A stretch of DNA of 64,000 nt from Paracoccaceae bacterium (GTDB lineage: Bacteria; Pseudomonadota; Alphaproteobacteria; Rhodobacterales; Rhodobacteraceae). Shown here piece after piece: positions 45,197-54,302 of this stretch; the first letter of the stretch is position 1; every line of letters begins with the position of its first letter. The DNA lies in assembly GCA_019911965.1 (NCBI GenBank), contig JAIOJF010000011.1, positions 1-64,000 of the forward strand, read 5' to 3'. Below the pieces are notes generated by a model. The model was given only the letters and a program-made list of their open reading frames with translations. It searched no databases and was not told the DNA's origin. A program made the position numbers and the translations under genes.

Positions 45197-48100
45197 TCAT
45201 TCAGCCGCCTGCTGCGACGGCACGCCGCCCTTGCGGAACGCATCCAGCAATTCCGCCAGACGCCGGTGATAGGCCGCCACGCTGGCCTCCTTGACCGGCC
45301 CGAAGCCCTTGATCTGCAACGGCAATTCTGCGATCTCGCGGGCCAGATCGGCGGTCTCGGGCGTGATTGCGGGCAGGATATCCGCCATATTCGCCTCGTA
45401 TTCAGCGATCAGGGCACGTTCCATCTGGCGTTCGGCGGAATAGCCGAACGGGTCCAGAACGGTGCCACGCATGCCCTTCGCGCGCGCCAGCAGGCGGAAG
45501 ACCGGCAATATCCACGGCCCGAATTCGCGCTTCCTCGGGCGGCCATCGCCCCCCTTGCCCGACAGGAAGGGCGGTGCGAGGTGGAAACTGGGCCTGAGAT
45601 CGCCCTCGAACTCGGAGGCCAGAAGGTCGGCGATGGTTTCGGAATGCAGCCGGGCAACCTCGTATTCATCCTTGTAGGTCAACAGCTTGTGATATCCGGC
45701 GGCCACCGCGCCCGACAGATCGCCGGCCCGGTCCACCAGTACGCGGAACCGTCTGGTCAGGGCGGCATTCTGATAAGCACTCAGGTGGCGCTCAAACTCG
45801 GCCAGCTTTTCGGTATCGGTGCGGGCGGCCTCGGGCATGTCATCTGCCAGCGCCGCCGCGGCCTCGTCGGGATGCTCGATGGCCCAGCGGCCCAGATCGA
45901 AGGCGCGTTTGTTGCCTTCCACGCCAGCGCCGTTCAGTTCGATTGCACGAATTATGGCCGCATGGCTGACCGGCACCAGCCCGCGCTGCCAGGCCGCGCC
46001 GAAGATCATCATGTTGGAATAGATCGAATCGCCCAGAAGGCGCTTGGCCAGATCGGTCACGTCCAGGAAATCGGCCGCATCTTCGCCCAGCCGCGCCTGC
46101 AGGGCCAGCGTCAGGCGCTCGGACGGCAGGGTAAACTCGGTATTGCGGGTAAACTCGCCGGTGATGATTTCGTGGCTGTTGACCACGGCACGGGCGCGGC
46201 CCTTCTGCATCAGCCCCAGCGTCGAGGAGCCGGCCGAAACCACCAGATCGCCGCCGATCACCGCATCCGCCTCGCCCACCGCGACGCGGATGGCGTCGAT
46301 ATCGCCGGGCTCGTTGGCCAGGCGGCAATGGATCAGCACCGCACCGCCCTTTTGCGCCAGACCGGCCATTTCCATCATGCCGGCCCCCTTGCCGTCCAGA
46401 TGCGCCGCCATCGCCAGGATCGCGCCGATGGTCACCACGCCGGTGCCGCCGACGCCTGTGATCACAATATTCCAGGTGCCGTCGATCACCGGCAGATTGG
46501 GTTGCGGCAGATGTGGCAAATCGAGCGATTTCGGCTCGTCCCGGCGGATTTTCGCGCCCGAGACCGTGACAAAGGACGGGCAGAACCCGTTGATGCAGGA
46601 AAAATCCTTGTTGCACGAGGATTGATCGATCCGCCGCTTGCGCCCGAAGGAGGTTTCCAGCGGCACGATCGACACGCAGTTTGATTGCACGCCGCAATCG
46701 CCGCAGCCCTCGCAGACATCCGGATTGATCACGACGCGGCGGTCAGGATCCGGGAACTTGCCGCGCTTGCGGCGGCGGCGTTTTTCGGCGGCACAGGTCT
46801 GGATGTAAACAATGGCCGTCACACCCTTGATCTGGCTGTATTTCTCCTGAACATCCATCAACTGATCGCGGGTGTGCTTTTCCACGCCTGCTGGGATGTT
46901 GGCCAGATCGACCTCTTCCTTGGGATCGTAGATCGCGGCGACATGCCGGACCCCCATCGCCTTCAGTTCGCGGATGATCCGGTCGGCGGCCAGGTCGCCC
47001 TCGTTATGCTGACCACCGGTCATGGCGACGGCATCGTTGAACAGGATCTTGTAGGTGATGTTGGTGCCGGCCGCCAAAGCGGCGCGGATTGCCTGCACGC
47101 CGGAATGGTTATAGGTGCCATCGCCGAGGTTCTGGAAAACGTGATCACGGGTGGAGAAATGCGATTCCCCGATCCAGTTCGCGCCCTCGCCGCCCATATG
47201 CGTGAAGCCAAGGGTGTTGCGATCCATCCACTGCACCATGAAATGGCAGCCGATCCCGGCATAGGCGCGTGCGCCATCCGGCACCTTGGTCGAGGAATTG
47301 TGCGGGCAACCCGAACAGAAATAGGCCAGCCGCGAGGCAATCTCGGGCGCATTGTCGTTTCTGCTTGCATCTTCAATCGGTTGCAGCGCCTTGTTCATCT
47401 TCTCACCGGCGCGGCCTTCTTCGGCCAGAATGCCGCCCAGCTTGCGTGCGATCATCATCGGGTCCAGCGCATAGCGGGTGGGGAACAATTCCTCGCCCCG
47501 GTCGTTTTTCCAGCCATAGACGCGGCGGTTCATCCGGTTGTCGAAAATCGCCTCTTTCACCTGCACTTCCAGCAGCTTGCGCTTTTCCTCGACAACGATG
47601 ATCAGGTCCAGCCCATCGGCCCATTCGCGAAACGATGTCATGTCCAAGGGCCAGGTCATCGCCACCTTGTAGGTGGTGATGCCAAGGCGTTCGGCCTCGG
47701 CCTCGTCAATGCCCAGCAGGTGCATCGCATGCACCAGGTCCAGCCAGTTCTTGCCCGCGGCCACGATGCCGATCTGCGCGCCCGGCTTGCCCAAGACCCG
47801 CTTGTCCAGCCGGTTGGCGCGTCCGAAAGCCTCGGCGGCAAAGCGCTTGAAATCGTGCAGGCGGGCTTCTTCCGCCACCCGGTCATCAATCAGGCGGATA
47901 TTCAGCCCGCCCTGCGGCATCTTGAAATCTTTAGGCCGGACCAGCTTGATGCGATCCGGCGAGGTATCGACAACCGAGGTCACCTCGATCGTATCCTTCA
48001 TGCATTTCAGGCCCACCCAACAGCCGGAATAACGGCTGAGTTCATAACCGATCTGCCCGAAATCGAGGATTTCCTGCACCCCCGCAGGCGACAGGACCGG

Positions 48101-48604
48101 CATCATCGCATCGACAAAGGCCCATTCCGACTGGTGCAAAGTGGTCGAACTTTCGCCGGTGTGATCGTCACCCATGATCGCCAGCACGCCGCCCTTGGCC
48201 GAGGTTCCCGCCATATTGGCGTGGCGGAACACGTCGCCGGTGCGGTCCACCCCCGGCCCCTTGCCGTACCACAGGCCAAACACCCCGTCATAACGCCCCT
48301 CGCCGCGCAGTTCCGCCTGTTGCGTACCCCAGAGCGCGGTTGCCGCCAGATCCTCGTTCAGGCCCGGCTCGAAGATCACCTCGGCGGCCTTCAACTCCTT
48401 TGAGGCAAGCTGCATCTGCAGGTCGACCGCGCCCAAAGGCGAGCCGCGATAGCCGGTGACGTAACCGCCGGTATTCAGCCCCGCCGCCTTGTCGCGGGCC
48501 TTTTGCATCAGCATCAGCCGCACCAGCGCCTGGGTGCCGTTCAGCAGCACCTTCGCCTTGCCAAGGTCGTATCGGTCGTTCAGGGAAACGTCTTCGAAGC
48601 TCAT
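45197..48604 (-). CDS. Indolepyruvate ferredoxin oxidoreductase, fused alpha-beta
   Basis: A 1,135-residue fusion of the IorA- and IorB-type subunits. N-terminal pyrimidine-binding domain (TGGYVTGYRGSPLGAVDLQMQ), central thiamine-diphosphate region (GIGCHFMVQWMDRN, GGEGANWIG), iron-sulfur cysteines (CEGCGDCGVQSNC, SSCNKDFSCINGFCP), then the gamma-type domain (VITGVGGTGVVTIGAILAM) and a C-terminal DUF6537-like region. It decarboxylates aryl-2-oxo acids to acyl-CoA with ferredoxin, in aromatic amino acid breakdown. GGGAGGG precedes the ATG. The promoter and operator are at 48638-48666. Confidence 0.93.
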   Translation of the reverse strand: MSFEDVSLNDRYDLGKAKVLLNGTQALVRLMLMQKARDKAAGLNTGGYVTGYRGSPLGAVDLQMQLASKELKAAEVIFEPGLNEDLAATALWGTQQAELRGEGRYDGVFGLWYGKGPGVDRTGDVFRHANMAGTSAKGGVLAIMGDDHTGESSTTLHQSEWAFVDAMMPVLSPAGVQEILDFGQIGYELSRYSGCWVGLKCMKDTIEVTSVVDTSPDRIKLVRPKDFKMPQGGLNIRLIDDRVAEEARLHDFKRFAAEAFGRANRLDKRVLGKPGAQIGIVAAGKNWLDLVHAMHLLGIDEAEAERLGITTYKVAMTWPLDMTSFREWADGLDLIIVVEEKRKLLEVQVKEAIFDNRMNRRVYGWKNDRGEELFPTRYALDPMMIARKLGGILAEEGRAGEKMNKALQPIEDASRNDNAPEIASRLAYFCSGCPHNSSTKVPDGARAYAGIGCHFMVQWMDRNTLGFTHMGGEGANWIGESHFSTRDHVFQNLGDGTYNHSGVQAIRAALAAGTNITYKILFNDAVAMTGGQHNEGDLAADRIIRELKAMGVRHVAAIYDPKEEVDLANIPAGVEKHTRDQLMDVQEKYSQIKGVTAIVYIQTCAAEKRRRRKRGKFPDPDRRVVINPDVCEGCGDCGVQSNCVSIVPLETSFGRKRRIDQSSCNKDFSCINGFCPSFVTVSGAKIRRDEPKSLDLPHLPQPNLPVIDGTWNIVITGVGGTGVVTIGAILAMAAHLDGKGAGMMEMAGLAQKGGAVLIHCRLANEPGDIDAIRVAVGEADAVIGGDLVVSAGSSTLGLMQKGRARAVVNSHEIITGEFTRNTEFTLPSERLTLALQARLGEDAADFLDVTDLAKRLLGDSIYSNMMIFGAAWQRGLVPVSHAAIIRAIELNGAGVEGNKRAFDLGRWAIEHPDEAAAALADDMPEAARTDTEKLAEFERHLSAYQNAALTRRFRVLVDRAGDLSGAVAAGYHKLLTYKDEYEVARLHSETIADLLASEFEGDLRPSFHLAPPFLSGKGGDGRPRKREFGPWILPVFRLLARAKGMRGTVLDPFGYSAERQMERALIAEYEANMADILPAITPETADLAREIAELPLQIKGFGPVKEASVAAYHRRLAELLDAFRKGGVPSQQAAE

Positions 48605-48637
48605 CTTGCCCTCCCGGCAGCGTGGATTCGGTAGCCT

Positions 48638-48666
48638 ATAATAGGTCACAAAGTCTGACCTATCAA
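48638..48666 (-). promoter_or_regulatory. Promoter TTGATA-N17-TATTAT with a palindromic operator in the spacer
   Basis: On the minus strand, -35 TTGATA (48661-48666) and -10 TATTAT (48638-48643) are 17 bp apart, 34 bp ahead of the oxidoreductase start. The perfect inverted repeat ATAGGTCA-N7-TGACCTAT (48641-48663) fills the spacer and enters both hexamers. A protein bound there would block RNA polymerase. Confidence 0.7.
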
Positions 48667-48765
48667 ATCAATTTTTCGTTTCTCTGTTTGCCAAAGCGCC
48701 GGGGCCGCGGCTATTGTGCCGCGAACAGGTCAGAAATCCCGCGATTAGAACAGGCGTGCCAGACA

Positions 48766-49665
48766 ATGGATTGGGACAAGCTGCGGATATTTCACGCGGT
48801 TGCCGATGCCGGCAGCCTGACCCATGCAGGCGACGCGCTGCACCTGTCGCAATCCGCCGTCAGCCGCCAGATCCGCAGCCTGGAAGAAAGCCTGAACGTC
48901 ATCCTGTTCCACCGCCATGCGCGGGGGTTGATCCTGACCGAGCCGGGCGAATTGCTGTTCGATGCCACTTCGTCGATGCGCCGGAGGCTGGCCGCCGCCG
49001 AGGCGCGCATCCGCGACAGCGCCGACGAGGTGTTCGGCGAATTGCGCGTCACCACCACGATCGGCTTCGGCACGCTCTGGCTGGCCCCCAGGTTGCCAGC
49101 CTTGTACGAAAAATACCCCGATCTGAATATCGATCTGATGCTGGAAGAACGCGTACTGGACCTGCCGATGCGTGAAGCCGATGTCGCCATCCGCATGAAG
49201 GAACCCAGCCAGGCCGACCTGATCCGCCGCCGACTGATGTCGGTGGTGATGAAACTTTACGCCTCTCCCGCGTACCTGGAAAAATACGGCACGCCCGATT
49301 CGGTCGAGGATCTGTGCAGCCACCGCCTGATCTCTCAGGCCTCGGGTGCCGCGCAGGTCAGCGCCTCGGCCCTGCTGATCAAGCGCCTGATGGCCAACGA
49401 CATTGCGTCGCATCTGACGGTGAACAATTATTTCGGTATCCTTCAGGCAGTTATTCACGGCCTTGGAATCGGTGTCCTGCCGGATTACCTGACCGAGGAT
49501 TTCCCGAATCTGGTGCAGGTTCTGCCCGATGAAACCAGTACCGATGTGCCGGTTTACCTGGCATATCCCGAGGAACTCCGGCATTCCAAGCGGGTCGAAG
49601 TGTTCCGCGATTTCGTTCTGGACGAGGTGATTGCCTATCGCCGGGCGCAAAAAGGCCTGACCTGA
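48766..49665 (+). CDS. LysR-family transcriptional regulator
   Basis: A 299-residue LysR regulator. The helix-turn-helix is FHAVADAGSLTHAGDALHLSQSAVSRQIRSLEE (residues 8-41 region), followed by the periplasmic-binding-like effector domain (about 92-290). Divergent from the oxidoreductase gene with the palindrome in the shared gap, so it probably controls that gene and itself; ligand may be an aromatic amino acid metabolite. ATG at 48766 starts the conserved MDWDKLRIF; a longer frame to 48622 runs through the operator. Confidence 0.92.
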   Translation: MDWDKLRIFHAVADAGSLTHAGDALHLSQSAVSRQIRSLEESLNVILFHRHARGLILTEPGELLFDATSSMRRRLAAAEARIRDSADEVFGELRVTTTIGFGTLWLAPRLPALYEKYPDLNIDLMLEERVLDLPMREADVAIRMKEPSQADLIRRRLMSVVMKLYASPAYLEKYGTPDSVEDLCSHRLISQASGAAQVSASALLIKRLMANDIASHLTVNNYFGILQAVIHGLGIGVLPDYLTEDFPNLVQVLPDETSTDVPVYLAYPEELRHSKRVEVFRDFVLDEVIAYRRAQKGLT

Positions 49666-49682
49666 CAATCAGTTAGACAAGG

Positions 49683-49711
49683 TATGCATATATTCGATAT
49701 CGGCTATGCAT
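49683..49711. repeat. Two TATGCAT boxes 22 bp apart upstream of sRNA promoter
   Basis: TATGCAT occurs at 49683-49689 and 49705-49711, start to start 22 bp (two DNA turns), ending 9 bp before the -35 hexamer at 49721. The same-face spacing suggests a regulator-binding pair. Confidence 0.4.
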
Positions 49712-49720
49712 CGATTCATC

Positions 49721-49749
49721 TTGATTAGTCAGCATCCCGTCCCTAATTC
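49721..49749 (+). promoter_or_regulatory. Promoter TTGATT-N17-TAATTC for candidate sRNA
   Basis: A -35/-10 pair with 17-bp spacing in the gap between the LysR gene and purL. The predicted start near 49756 leads straight into the hairpin, C-rich stretch and terminator. Confidence 0.55.
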
Positions 49750-49755
49750 AGGTCC

Positions 49756-49836
49756 CGAGAGCGGCGGTTGAGCATTCTCCCGCTTCTTTCACCTCCCTGT
49801 TGGACTTAAGGCCGGGCTTGTCCCGGCCTTTTTTTT
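49756..49836 (+). ncRNA. Candidate small regulatory RNA, about 80 nt
   Basis: Between a promoter (49721-49749) and a strong terminator (49808-49836) there is no reading frame of note. A 5-bp stem AGCGG/CCGCT (49760-49764 with 49780-49784) is followed by a single-stranded U/C-rich stretch containing CACCTCC (49790-49796), complementary to GGAGGUG Shine-Dalgarno sites, and then the terminator hairpin. This layout matches trans-acting sRNAs such as the CCUCCUCCC-loop RNAs of Rhodobacter, but I cannot assign it to a named family. It could also be a leader of purL that terminates. Confidence 0.5.
49808..49836 (+). terminator. Strong rho-independent terminator
   Basis: A 9-bp stem AAGGCCGGG/CCCGGCCTT with a 5-nt loop and a run of eight T (stem end through 49836). 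It ends the candidate sRNA and any read-through from the LysR gene. Confidence 0.93.
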
Positions 49837-49927
49837 CGCGCTGCGGCATCCGGGCGGTGCAATCTGCCCTTTTCCCTTGCCCGCCGCCCGCCTAAAAGGC
49901 GCTGAGCAATTGCGCGGGGCCCAGATC

Positions 49928-52090
49928 ATGCAGACCGAACCGGAAATCACCGACACCCTGATCGCAGCGCACGGGCTGAAGCCAGATGAGTACCAGCGCA
50001 TCCTCGATCTGCTGGGCCGCGCGCCGACATTTACCGAACTTGGCATCTTCTCGGCAATGTGGAACGAGCATTGCTCCTACAAGTCGTCCAAGAAATGGCT
50101 GCGCACCCTGCCCACTACCGGGCCGCAAGTGATCTGCGGCCCCGGCGAAAATGCCGGTGTGGTCGATATCGGCGACGGCCAGGCGGTGGTGTTCAAGATG
50201 GAAAGCCACAATCACCCGTCGTACATCGAGCCATATCAGGGTGCGGCCACCGGCGTTGGCGGCATCCTGCGCGATGTCTTCACGATGGGTGCTCGCCCCA
50301 TTGCGGCGATGAATTCGCTGTCATTCGGCGAGATTTCGCACCCTAAGACCAGATCGCTGGTCAACGGCGTGGTTGCCGGCATCGGCGGGTACGGCAATTG
50401 CTTCGGCGTGCCGACGGTCGGCGGCGAATTGCGCTTCGACAAGGCCTATAACGGCAATTGCCTGGTCAACGCCTTTGCCGCCGGTCTGGCCGATACTGAC
50501 GGGATTTTCTACTCGGCGGCCTCGGGTGTCGGCATGCCGGTGGTCTATCTCGGGGCCAAGACCGGGCGCGACGGGGTTGGTGGTGCCACGATGGCCTCGG
50601 CGGAATTTGACGACACGATCGAGGAAAAGCGCCCGACAGTGCAGGTGGGTGATCCGTTCACCGAAAAGCGCCTGATGGAGGCCTGCATGGAGCTGATGCA
50701 GACCGGCGCGGTGATCTCCATTCAGGACATGGGCGCCGCCGGGCTGACCTGTTCGGCAGTGGAAATGGGCGACAAGGGCAATCTCGGCGTGCGGCTGGAC
50801 CTGGAAAAGGTGCCGGTGCGCGAGGCCGACATGAGTGCCTACGAGATGATGCTGTCGGAATCCCAGGAACGGATGCTGATGGTGCTGAACCCTGAAAAGG
50901 AAGCCGAAGCGCAGGCGGTGTTCGACAAATGGGACCTCGATTTCGCCATTGTCGGCCATACCATTGCCGAAGACCGTTTCGTGATCATGCTGAACAACGA
51001 ATTGCGGGCCGATCTGCCCTTGAAGGCCCTGTCCGGCACCGCGCCGGAATATGACCGCCCCTGGGTGGAAACCCCTGCCGCCGAACCTCCTGGCCCGGTG
51101 GATCATGTCGATCCGGCGAAGGCGCTGCTGACGATCATCGGCTCGCCCAACTACGCCTCGCGCGCCTGGGTTTACGAGCAATATGACACGATGGTCATGG
51201 CCGACACCGTGGTGCGCCCGGGGTCCGATGCCGGTGTCGTGCGGGTGCATGGCACGCAAAAGGCGCTGGCCTTCACCTCGGACGTGACGCCCCGCTATTG
51301 CAAGGCGAACCCGTTCGAGGGTGGCAAGCAGGCGGTGGCGGAGGCGTTTCGCAATCTCTGTGCCACCGGCGCGCGGCCGCTCGCGACCACCGACAACCTG
51401 AATTTCGGCAATCCCGAAAAGCCCGAGATCATGGGCCAGTTCGTTGGCTGCATAAAAGGCATCGGCGCAGCGGTGGCAGCGCTCGACATGCCGATCGTGT
51501 CGGGCAATGTCTCGCTTTACAACGAAACCGATGGCAGCGCGATCCTGCCGACCCCGACCATCGGCGCGGTCGGGCTGATGGCCTCGCTGGACGAGTTGAT
51601 CCGAATGGCGCCGGGCGATGGCGACACGCTGGTGCTGATCGGCGAAACAAGCGGGCATCTGGGGCAATCGGCCTATCTGGCCGAGGTGTTTGGACGCACT
51701 GAAGGCGATGCGCCGCCTGTCGATCTGGAGGCCGAGCGCCGCGCGGGTGAGTTCGTGCTGGCGGCCAAGGCTGCCGGGCTGATCAGGGCGGCGCATGATC
51801 TGTCGGATGGCGGCCTGGCGCTGGCGGCAGCGGAAATGGCCATTGCCGGGAATGTCGGCATGGTGCTGGAAGCGGGCGATAACTGCTGGTTTTTCGGTGA
51901 AGATCAGGCACGCTATCTGCTGGCGACGCGCGATCCGGCGGGCCTGCTGGCGGCTGCGGCCAAGGCGGGCGTGCCGGCGCGCAACATCGGCAAGACCGGA
52001 GGCGATCAGGTCCGGCTGGGCGAGGCCGCAATCCCGCTGGCCGATCTGCGCCATGCCCACGAAACCGGCCTGCTAACGGTGGTTCAATAA
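49928..52090 (+). CDS. purL: Phosphoribosylformylglycinamidine synthase subunit PurL
   Basis: A 720-residue small-type PurL of the PurLQS complex. Motifs include [85 protein letters not shown] and [13 protein letters not shown]. The ATG at 49928 starts the conserved region; the ribosome site is poor, so a nearby upstream start is possible. purQ and purS are not in the window. Confidence 0.96.
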   Translation: MQTEPEITDTLIAAHGLKPDEYQRILDLLGRAPTFTELGIFSAMWNEHCSYKSSKKWLRTLPTTGPQVICGPGENAGVVDIGDGQAVVFKMESHNHPSYIEPYQGAATGVGGILRDVFTMGARPIAAMNSLSFGEISHPKTRSLVNGVVAGIGGYGNCFGVPTVGGELRFDKAYNGNCLVNAFAAGLADTDGIFYSAASGVGMPVVYLGAKTGRDGVGGATMASAEFDDTIEEKRPTVQVGDPFTEKRLMEACMELMQTGAVISIQDMGAAGLTCSAVEMGDKGNLGVRLDLEKVPVREADMSAYEMMLSESQERMLMVLNPEKEAEAQAVFDKWDLDFAIVGHTIAEDRFVIMLNNELRADLPLKALSGTAPEYDRPWVETPAAEPPGPVDHVDPAKALLTIIGSPNYASRAWVYEQYDTMVMADTVVRPGSDAGVVRVHGTQKALAFTSDVTPRYCKANPFEGGKQAVAEAFRNLCATGARPLATTDNLNFGNPEKPEIMGQFVGCIKGIGAAVAALDMPIVSGNVSLYNETDGSAILPTPTIGAVGLMASLDELIRMAPGDGDTLVLIGETSGHLGQSAYLAEVFGRTEGDAPPVDLEAERRAGEFVLAAKAAGLIRAAHDLSDGGLALAAAEMAIAGNVGMVLEAGDNCWFFGEDQARYLLATRDPAGLLAAAAKAGVPARNIGKTGGDQVRLGEAAIPLADLRHAHETGLLTVVQ

Positions 52091-52150
52091 CTGGATAATA
52101 TTTTCCAAGCATGATCCCGGTGCCGCGATCCTTTGCGGTGAACGGAGGTG

Positions 52151-52246
52151 ATGCAATGTGAAACCACAAACGCAACTCTGATGGTGGTGGTCCTGATGGC
52201 GCTCAGCCTGATGGTCGCCATCGTCAGGCTTTATCTCGGCCTATAA
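52151..52246 (+). CDS. Possible 31-residue hydrophobic small protein
   Basis: The frame starts ATG, with GGAGG only 2 bp upstream (tight), and encodes a short polar start followed by one membrane helix (TLMVVVLMALSLMVAIVRLY). A perfect hairpin follows 14 bp after the stop. It lies in the purL-bolA gap of about 350 bp, which otherwise holds nothing clear. Small membrane proteins of this kind exist, but this could be chance. Confidence 0.3.
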   Translation: MQCETTNATLMVVVLMALSLMVAIVRLYLGL

Positions 52247-52260
52247 GGGCTGGATGAAGC

Positions 52261-52290
52261 GAGGCCCGGGAATGACGGTTCCCGGGCCTC
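52261..52290. terminator. Perfect hairpin downstream of purL/small ORF
   Basis: A 12-bp GC-rich stem (52261-52272 with 52279-52290) with a 6-nt loop. It lacks a U-run on either side, so it may be a weak or factor-dependent terminator or an mRNA-stabilising hairpin. Confidence 0.5.
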
Positions 52291-52439
52291 ATTCGTGATG
52301 CAATGTGAGGTACGTACTACCTTGCCTTGAAATCCAACCCCGATTTCCCAACATTTCAATAACAACCCACCGCCTCCCCTTGCGTCCCGCTGGCCTGCTG
52401 ATTACATCAGGGTTCCACACGACAAGAGGGACCTGCCGC

Positions 52440-52670
52440 ATGGCCATAGAACCTGCCGAGATTGAACGCCTGATCCGCGCCGCCTTTCCCGACGCGCATA
52501 TCGAGGTACAGGGTGACGATGGCGCGCATTTCGCGGCCCTGGTGGTCGATGAAAGCTTTCGCGGGCAAAGCCGTGTGCAACAGCAACGCGCCGTCAATGC
52601 GGCGCTGAAGGCCCAGATCGACAGCGGCAACCTGCACGCGCTCGCACTGACAACCAAAGCTCCGGAGTAA
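52440..52670 (+). CDS. BolA family protein
   Basis: A 76-residue BolA/IbaG-type protein (IERLIRAAFPDAHIEVQGDDGAHFAALVVDESFRG, then VQQQRAVNAALK and LHALALTTKAPE). The conserved His in the GAHFAAL stretch can bind an iron-sulfur cluster together with a monothiol glutaredoxin. The grxD gene follows 5 bp later, supporting a BolA-Grx iron-handling pair. Confidence 0.93.
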   Translation: MAIEPAEIERLIRAAFPDAHIEVQGDDGAHFAALVVDESFRGQSRVQQQRAVNAALKAQIDSGNLHALALTTKAPE

Positions 52671-52675
52671 CACCG

Positions 52676-53041
52676 ATGACCAATCCCGTAAGTGAAACCA
52701 TCAAATCAACCGTGACCGGCAACGACGTCGTCTTGTTCATGAAAGGCACCGCCACGATGCCGCAATGCGGCTTTTCCAGCCGCGTGGCGGGCGTGCTGAA
52801 CTATATGGGCGTCGCGTTCAAGGACGTGGACGTTCTGGCCGACGAAGCCATCCGTCAGGGCATCAAGGATTACTCCGACTGGCCGACCGTGCCGCAGCTT
52901 TACGTCAAGGGCGAGTTTGTCGGCGGCTGCGATATCGTGACCGAGATGACGTTGTCGGGCGAACTGGACACGCTGTTCGAGGCGAACGGTGTCGCCTTCG
53001 ACAAGGACGCCGCCAACCGCATCCGCGAAACCAACGGCTGA
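52676..53041 (+). CDS. grxD: Monothiol glutaredoxin (Grx4/GrxD type)
   Basis: A 121-residue CGFS glutaredoxin. The active site is MPQCGFSSRV; VVLFMKGTATMPQ and WPTVPQLYVKGEFVGGCDIVTEM are family blocks. It carries a [2Fe-2S] cluster between subunits or with BolA. The bolA-grxD order is widespread in alphaproteobacteria. A terminator overlaps the end of the convergent MFS gene. Confidence 0.96.
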   Translation: MTNPVSETIKSTVTGNDVVLFMKGTATMPQCGFSSRVAGVLNYMGVAFKDVDVLADEAIRQGIKDYSDWPTVPQLYVKGEFVGGCDIVTEMTLSGELDTLFEANGVAFDKDAANRIRETNG

Positions 53042-53063
53042 CGCGGCAAACCGGCTGAATTGA

Positions 53064-54302
53064 TTACCGCAGCCCGCTGGCGTGATCCGGCGGGCTGTTT
53101 GCGTATTGGCGCAGGAGGATCGCCAGGGCCAGCGCTGCCAGCGCACAGGCCAGCGCGGTGGCGATCACCGCCGAATAGCCGCCCGCATTCCAGATCAGCG
53201 CGCCCAGGAACGGCGCGGCGGCGGCACTGACCAGATAGATCACTGCCGCACGGCCCGAGATTGCACCGAATGCGGTGCGGCCCAGATGCTCCAGCATCAG
53301 GACCGGGCGCAGGATACTGACCACTCCGATTGCACCGCCCTGCGCCAGCGCGAAGGCGAAGATCAGCACGGGCGACGCACCCGCCGCCAGCAGCAGGGCC
53401 GATGCCCCGACCGCCGTTGCAATGGTCCAGAAGGCGGCACTGGCGGGCGCGATATGCGCCTCGAACCGCATCAGCAGCAACCGGCCGGCCACCTGCGACG
53501 GGCCGATCAGCGATGCCGCCGCCACCGCCGCTGCCGGGCTGGCACCGCGATCCGCCAGGATCGGCAGGATATGGGCGATCAGGATGGCATGGTTGAACCC
53601 CATCAGCGCCATGGCCAGCGCGATCAGCCAGAATTCGCGTCGGCGGAACGCGCGGTGCAGCGCGGCGCGGTTCTCGCCCCGGCTTTGCATGGGCGGCGGA
53701 TCGTCCGAGGATGCCGCCAGCATCCCGGCCCCGATATTCAGCAAGGGTGCCGCCAGCAGCGCGATCACCCCGGCGGCGACCACCAGCGCGATGCGCCAGC
53801 CAAAGCCGCCTGCCAGCGCGGCAAATCCCGGGAAGGCCAGGGTCGACGCAAAGCCAGCCGCCAGCGTGATGCGCACGATGGCCGCCCGCGCATTGCGCCC
53901 TGCGGTGCGGGTGACAAAGGCAAAGCATGGTTCGTAAAGGCAGCAGGCCTGCGCGGCACCGATCAGCATCCAGATCGCCACGAAACCGCCCGGCCCGTCC
54001 ACCATCGCCAGGCCGATCAGCGCCGCCGCCCCGGCCAGCGCCCCGAAGGTCAGCAGGCTGCGCCCGTAACCGGCATCGATCAGCCGCCCGGCCAGCGGCG
54101 CGAAGGCAGCAGCCGTCAGCACCGCCAGCGTGAAGCCAAGGGTCAGGGTGGTTTTTGGCCAGCCTTCGGCACTTTCCCAGACCGGCAGTAGGGCGGCAAA
54201 AGCGTAATACAGCCCGGCCCAGACCAGCGTTTCCCCCAGCGCCAGTGCCAGCACCGCACGCCGCCGCGCCCGGCCGTTCACCGCCGGCAGGATCGTCGTC
54301 AA
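53064..54302 (-). CDS. MFS transporter
   Basis: A 412-residue major-facilitator protein with about 12 helices. It opens RRRAVLALALGETLVWAGLYYAFAALLPVW and has the FAPLAGRLIDAGYGRSLL loop between helices 2 and 3. The Ala-rich composition and this layout suit the YbfB/oxalate-formate-like MFS groups; substrate unknown. Its start overlaps the carboxypeptidase stop by 4 bp. Confidence 0.9.
   Translation of the reverse strand: MTTILPAVNGRARRRAVLALALGETLVWAGLYYAFAALLPVWESAEGWPKTTLTLGFTLAVLTAAAFAPLAGRLIDAGYGRSLLTFGALAGAAALIGLAMVDGPGGFVAIWMLIGAAQACCLYEPCFAFVTRTAGRNARAAIVRITLAAGFASTLAFPGFAALAGGFGWRIALVVAAGVIALLAAPLLNIGAGMLAASSDDPPPMQSRGENRAALHRAFRRREFWLIALAMALMGFNHAILIAHILPILADRGASPAAAVAAASLIGPSQVAGRLLLMRFEAHIAPASAAFWTIATAVGASALLLAAGASPVLIFAFALAQGGAIGVVSILRPVLMLEHLGRTAFGAISGRAAVIYLVSAAAAPFLGALIWNAGGYSAVIATALACALAALALAILLRQYANSPPDHASGLR
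53070..53100 (+). terminator. Terminator of grxD inside convergent MFS 3' end
   Basis: An 11-bp stem (53070-53080 with 53087-53097, one G-U) with a 6-nt loop, then TTT. It begins 29 bp after the grxD stop and overlaps the last codons of the opposite-strand MFS gene. Confidence 0.75.
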
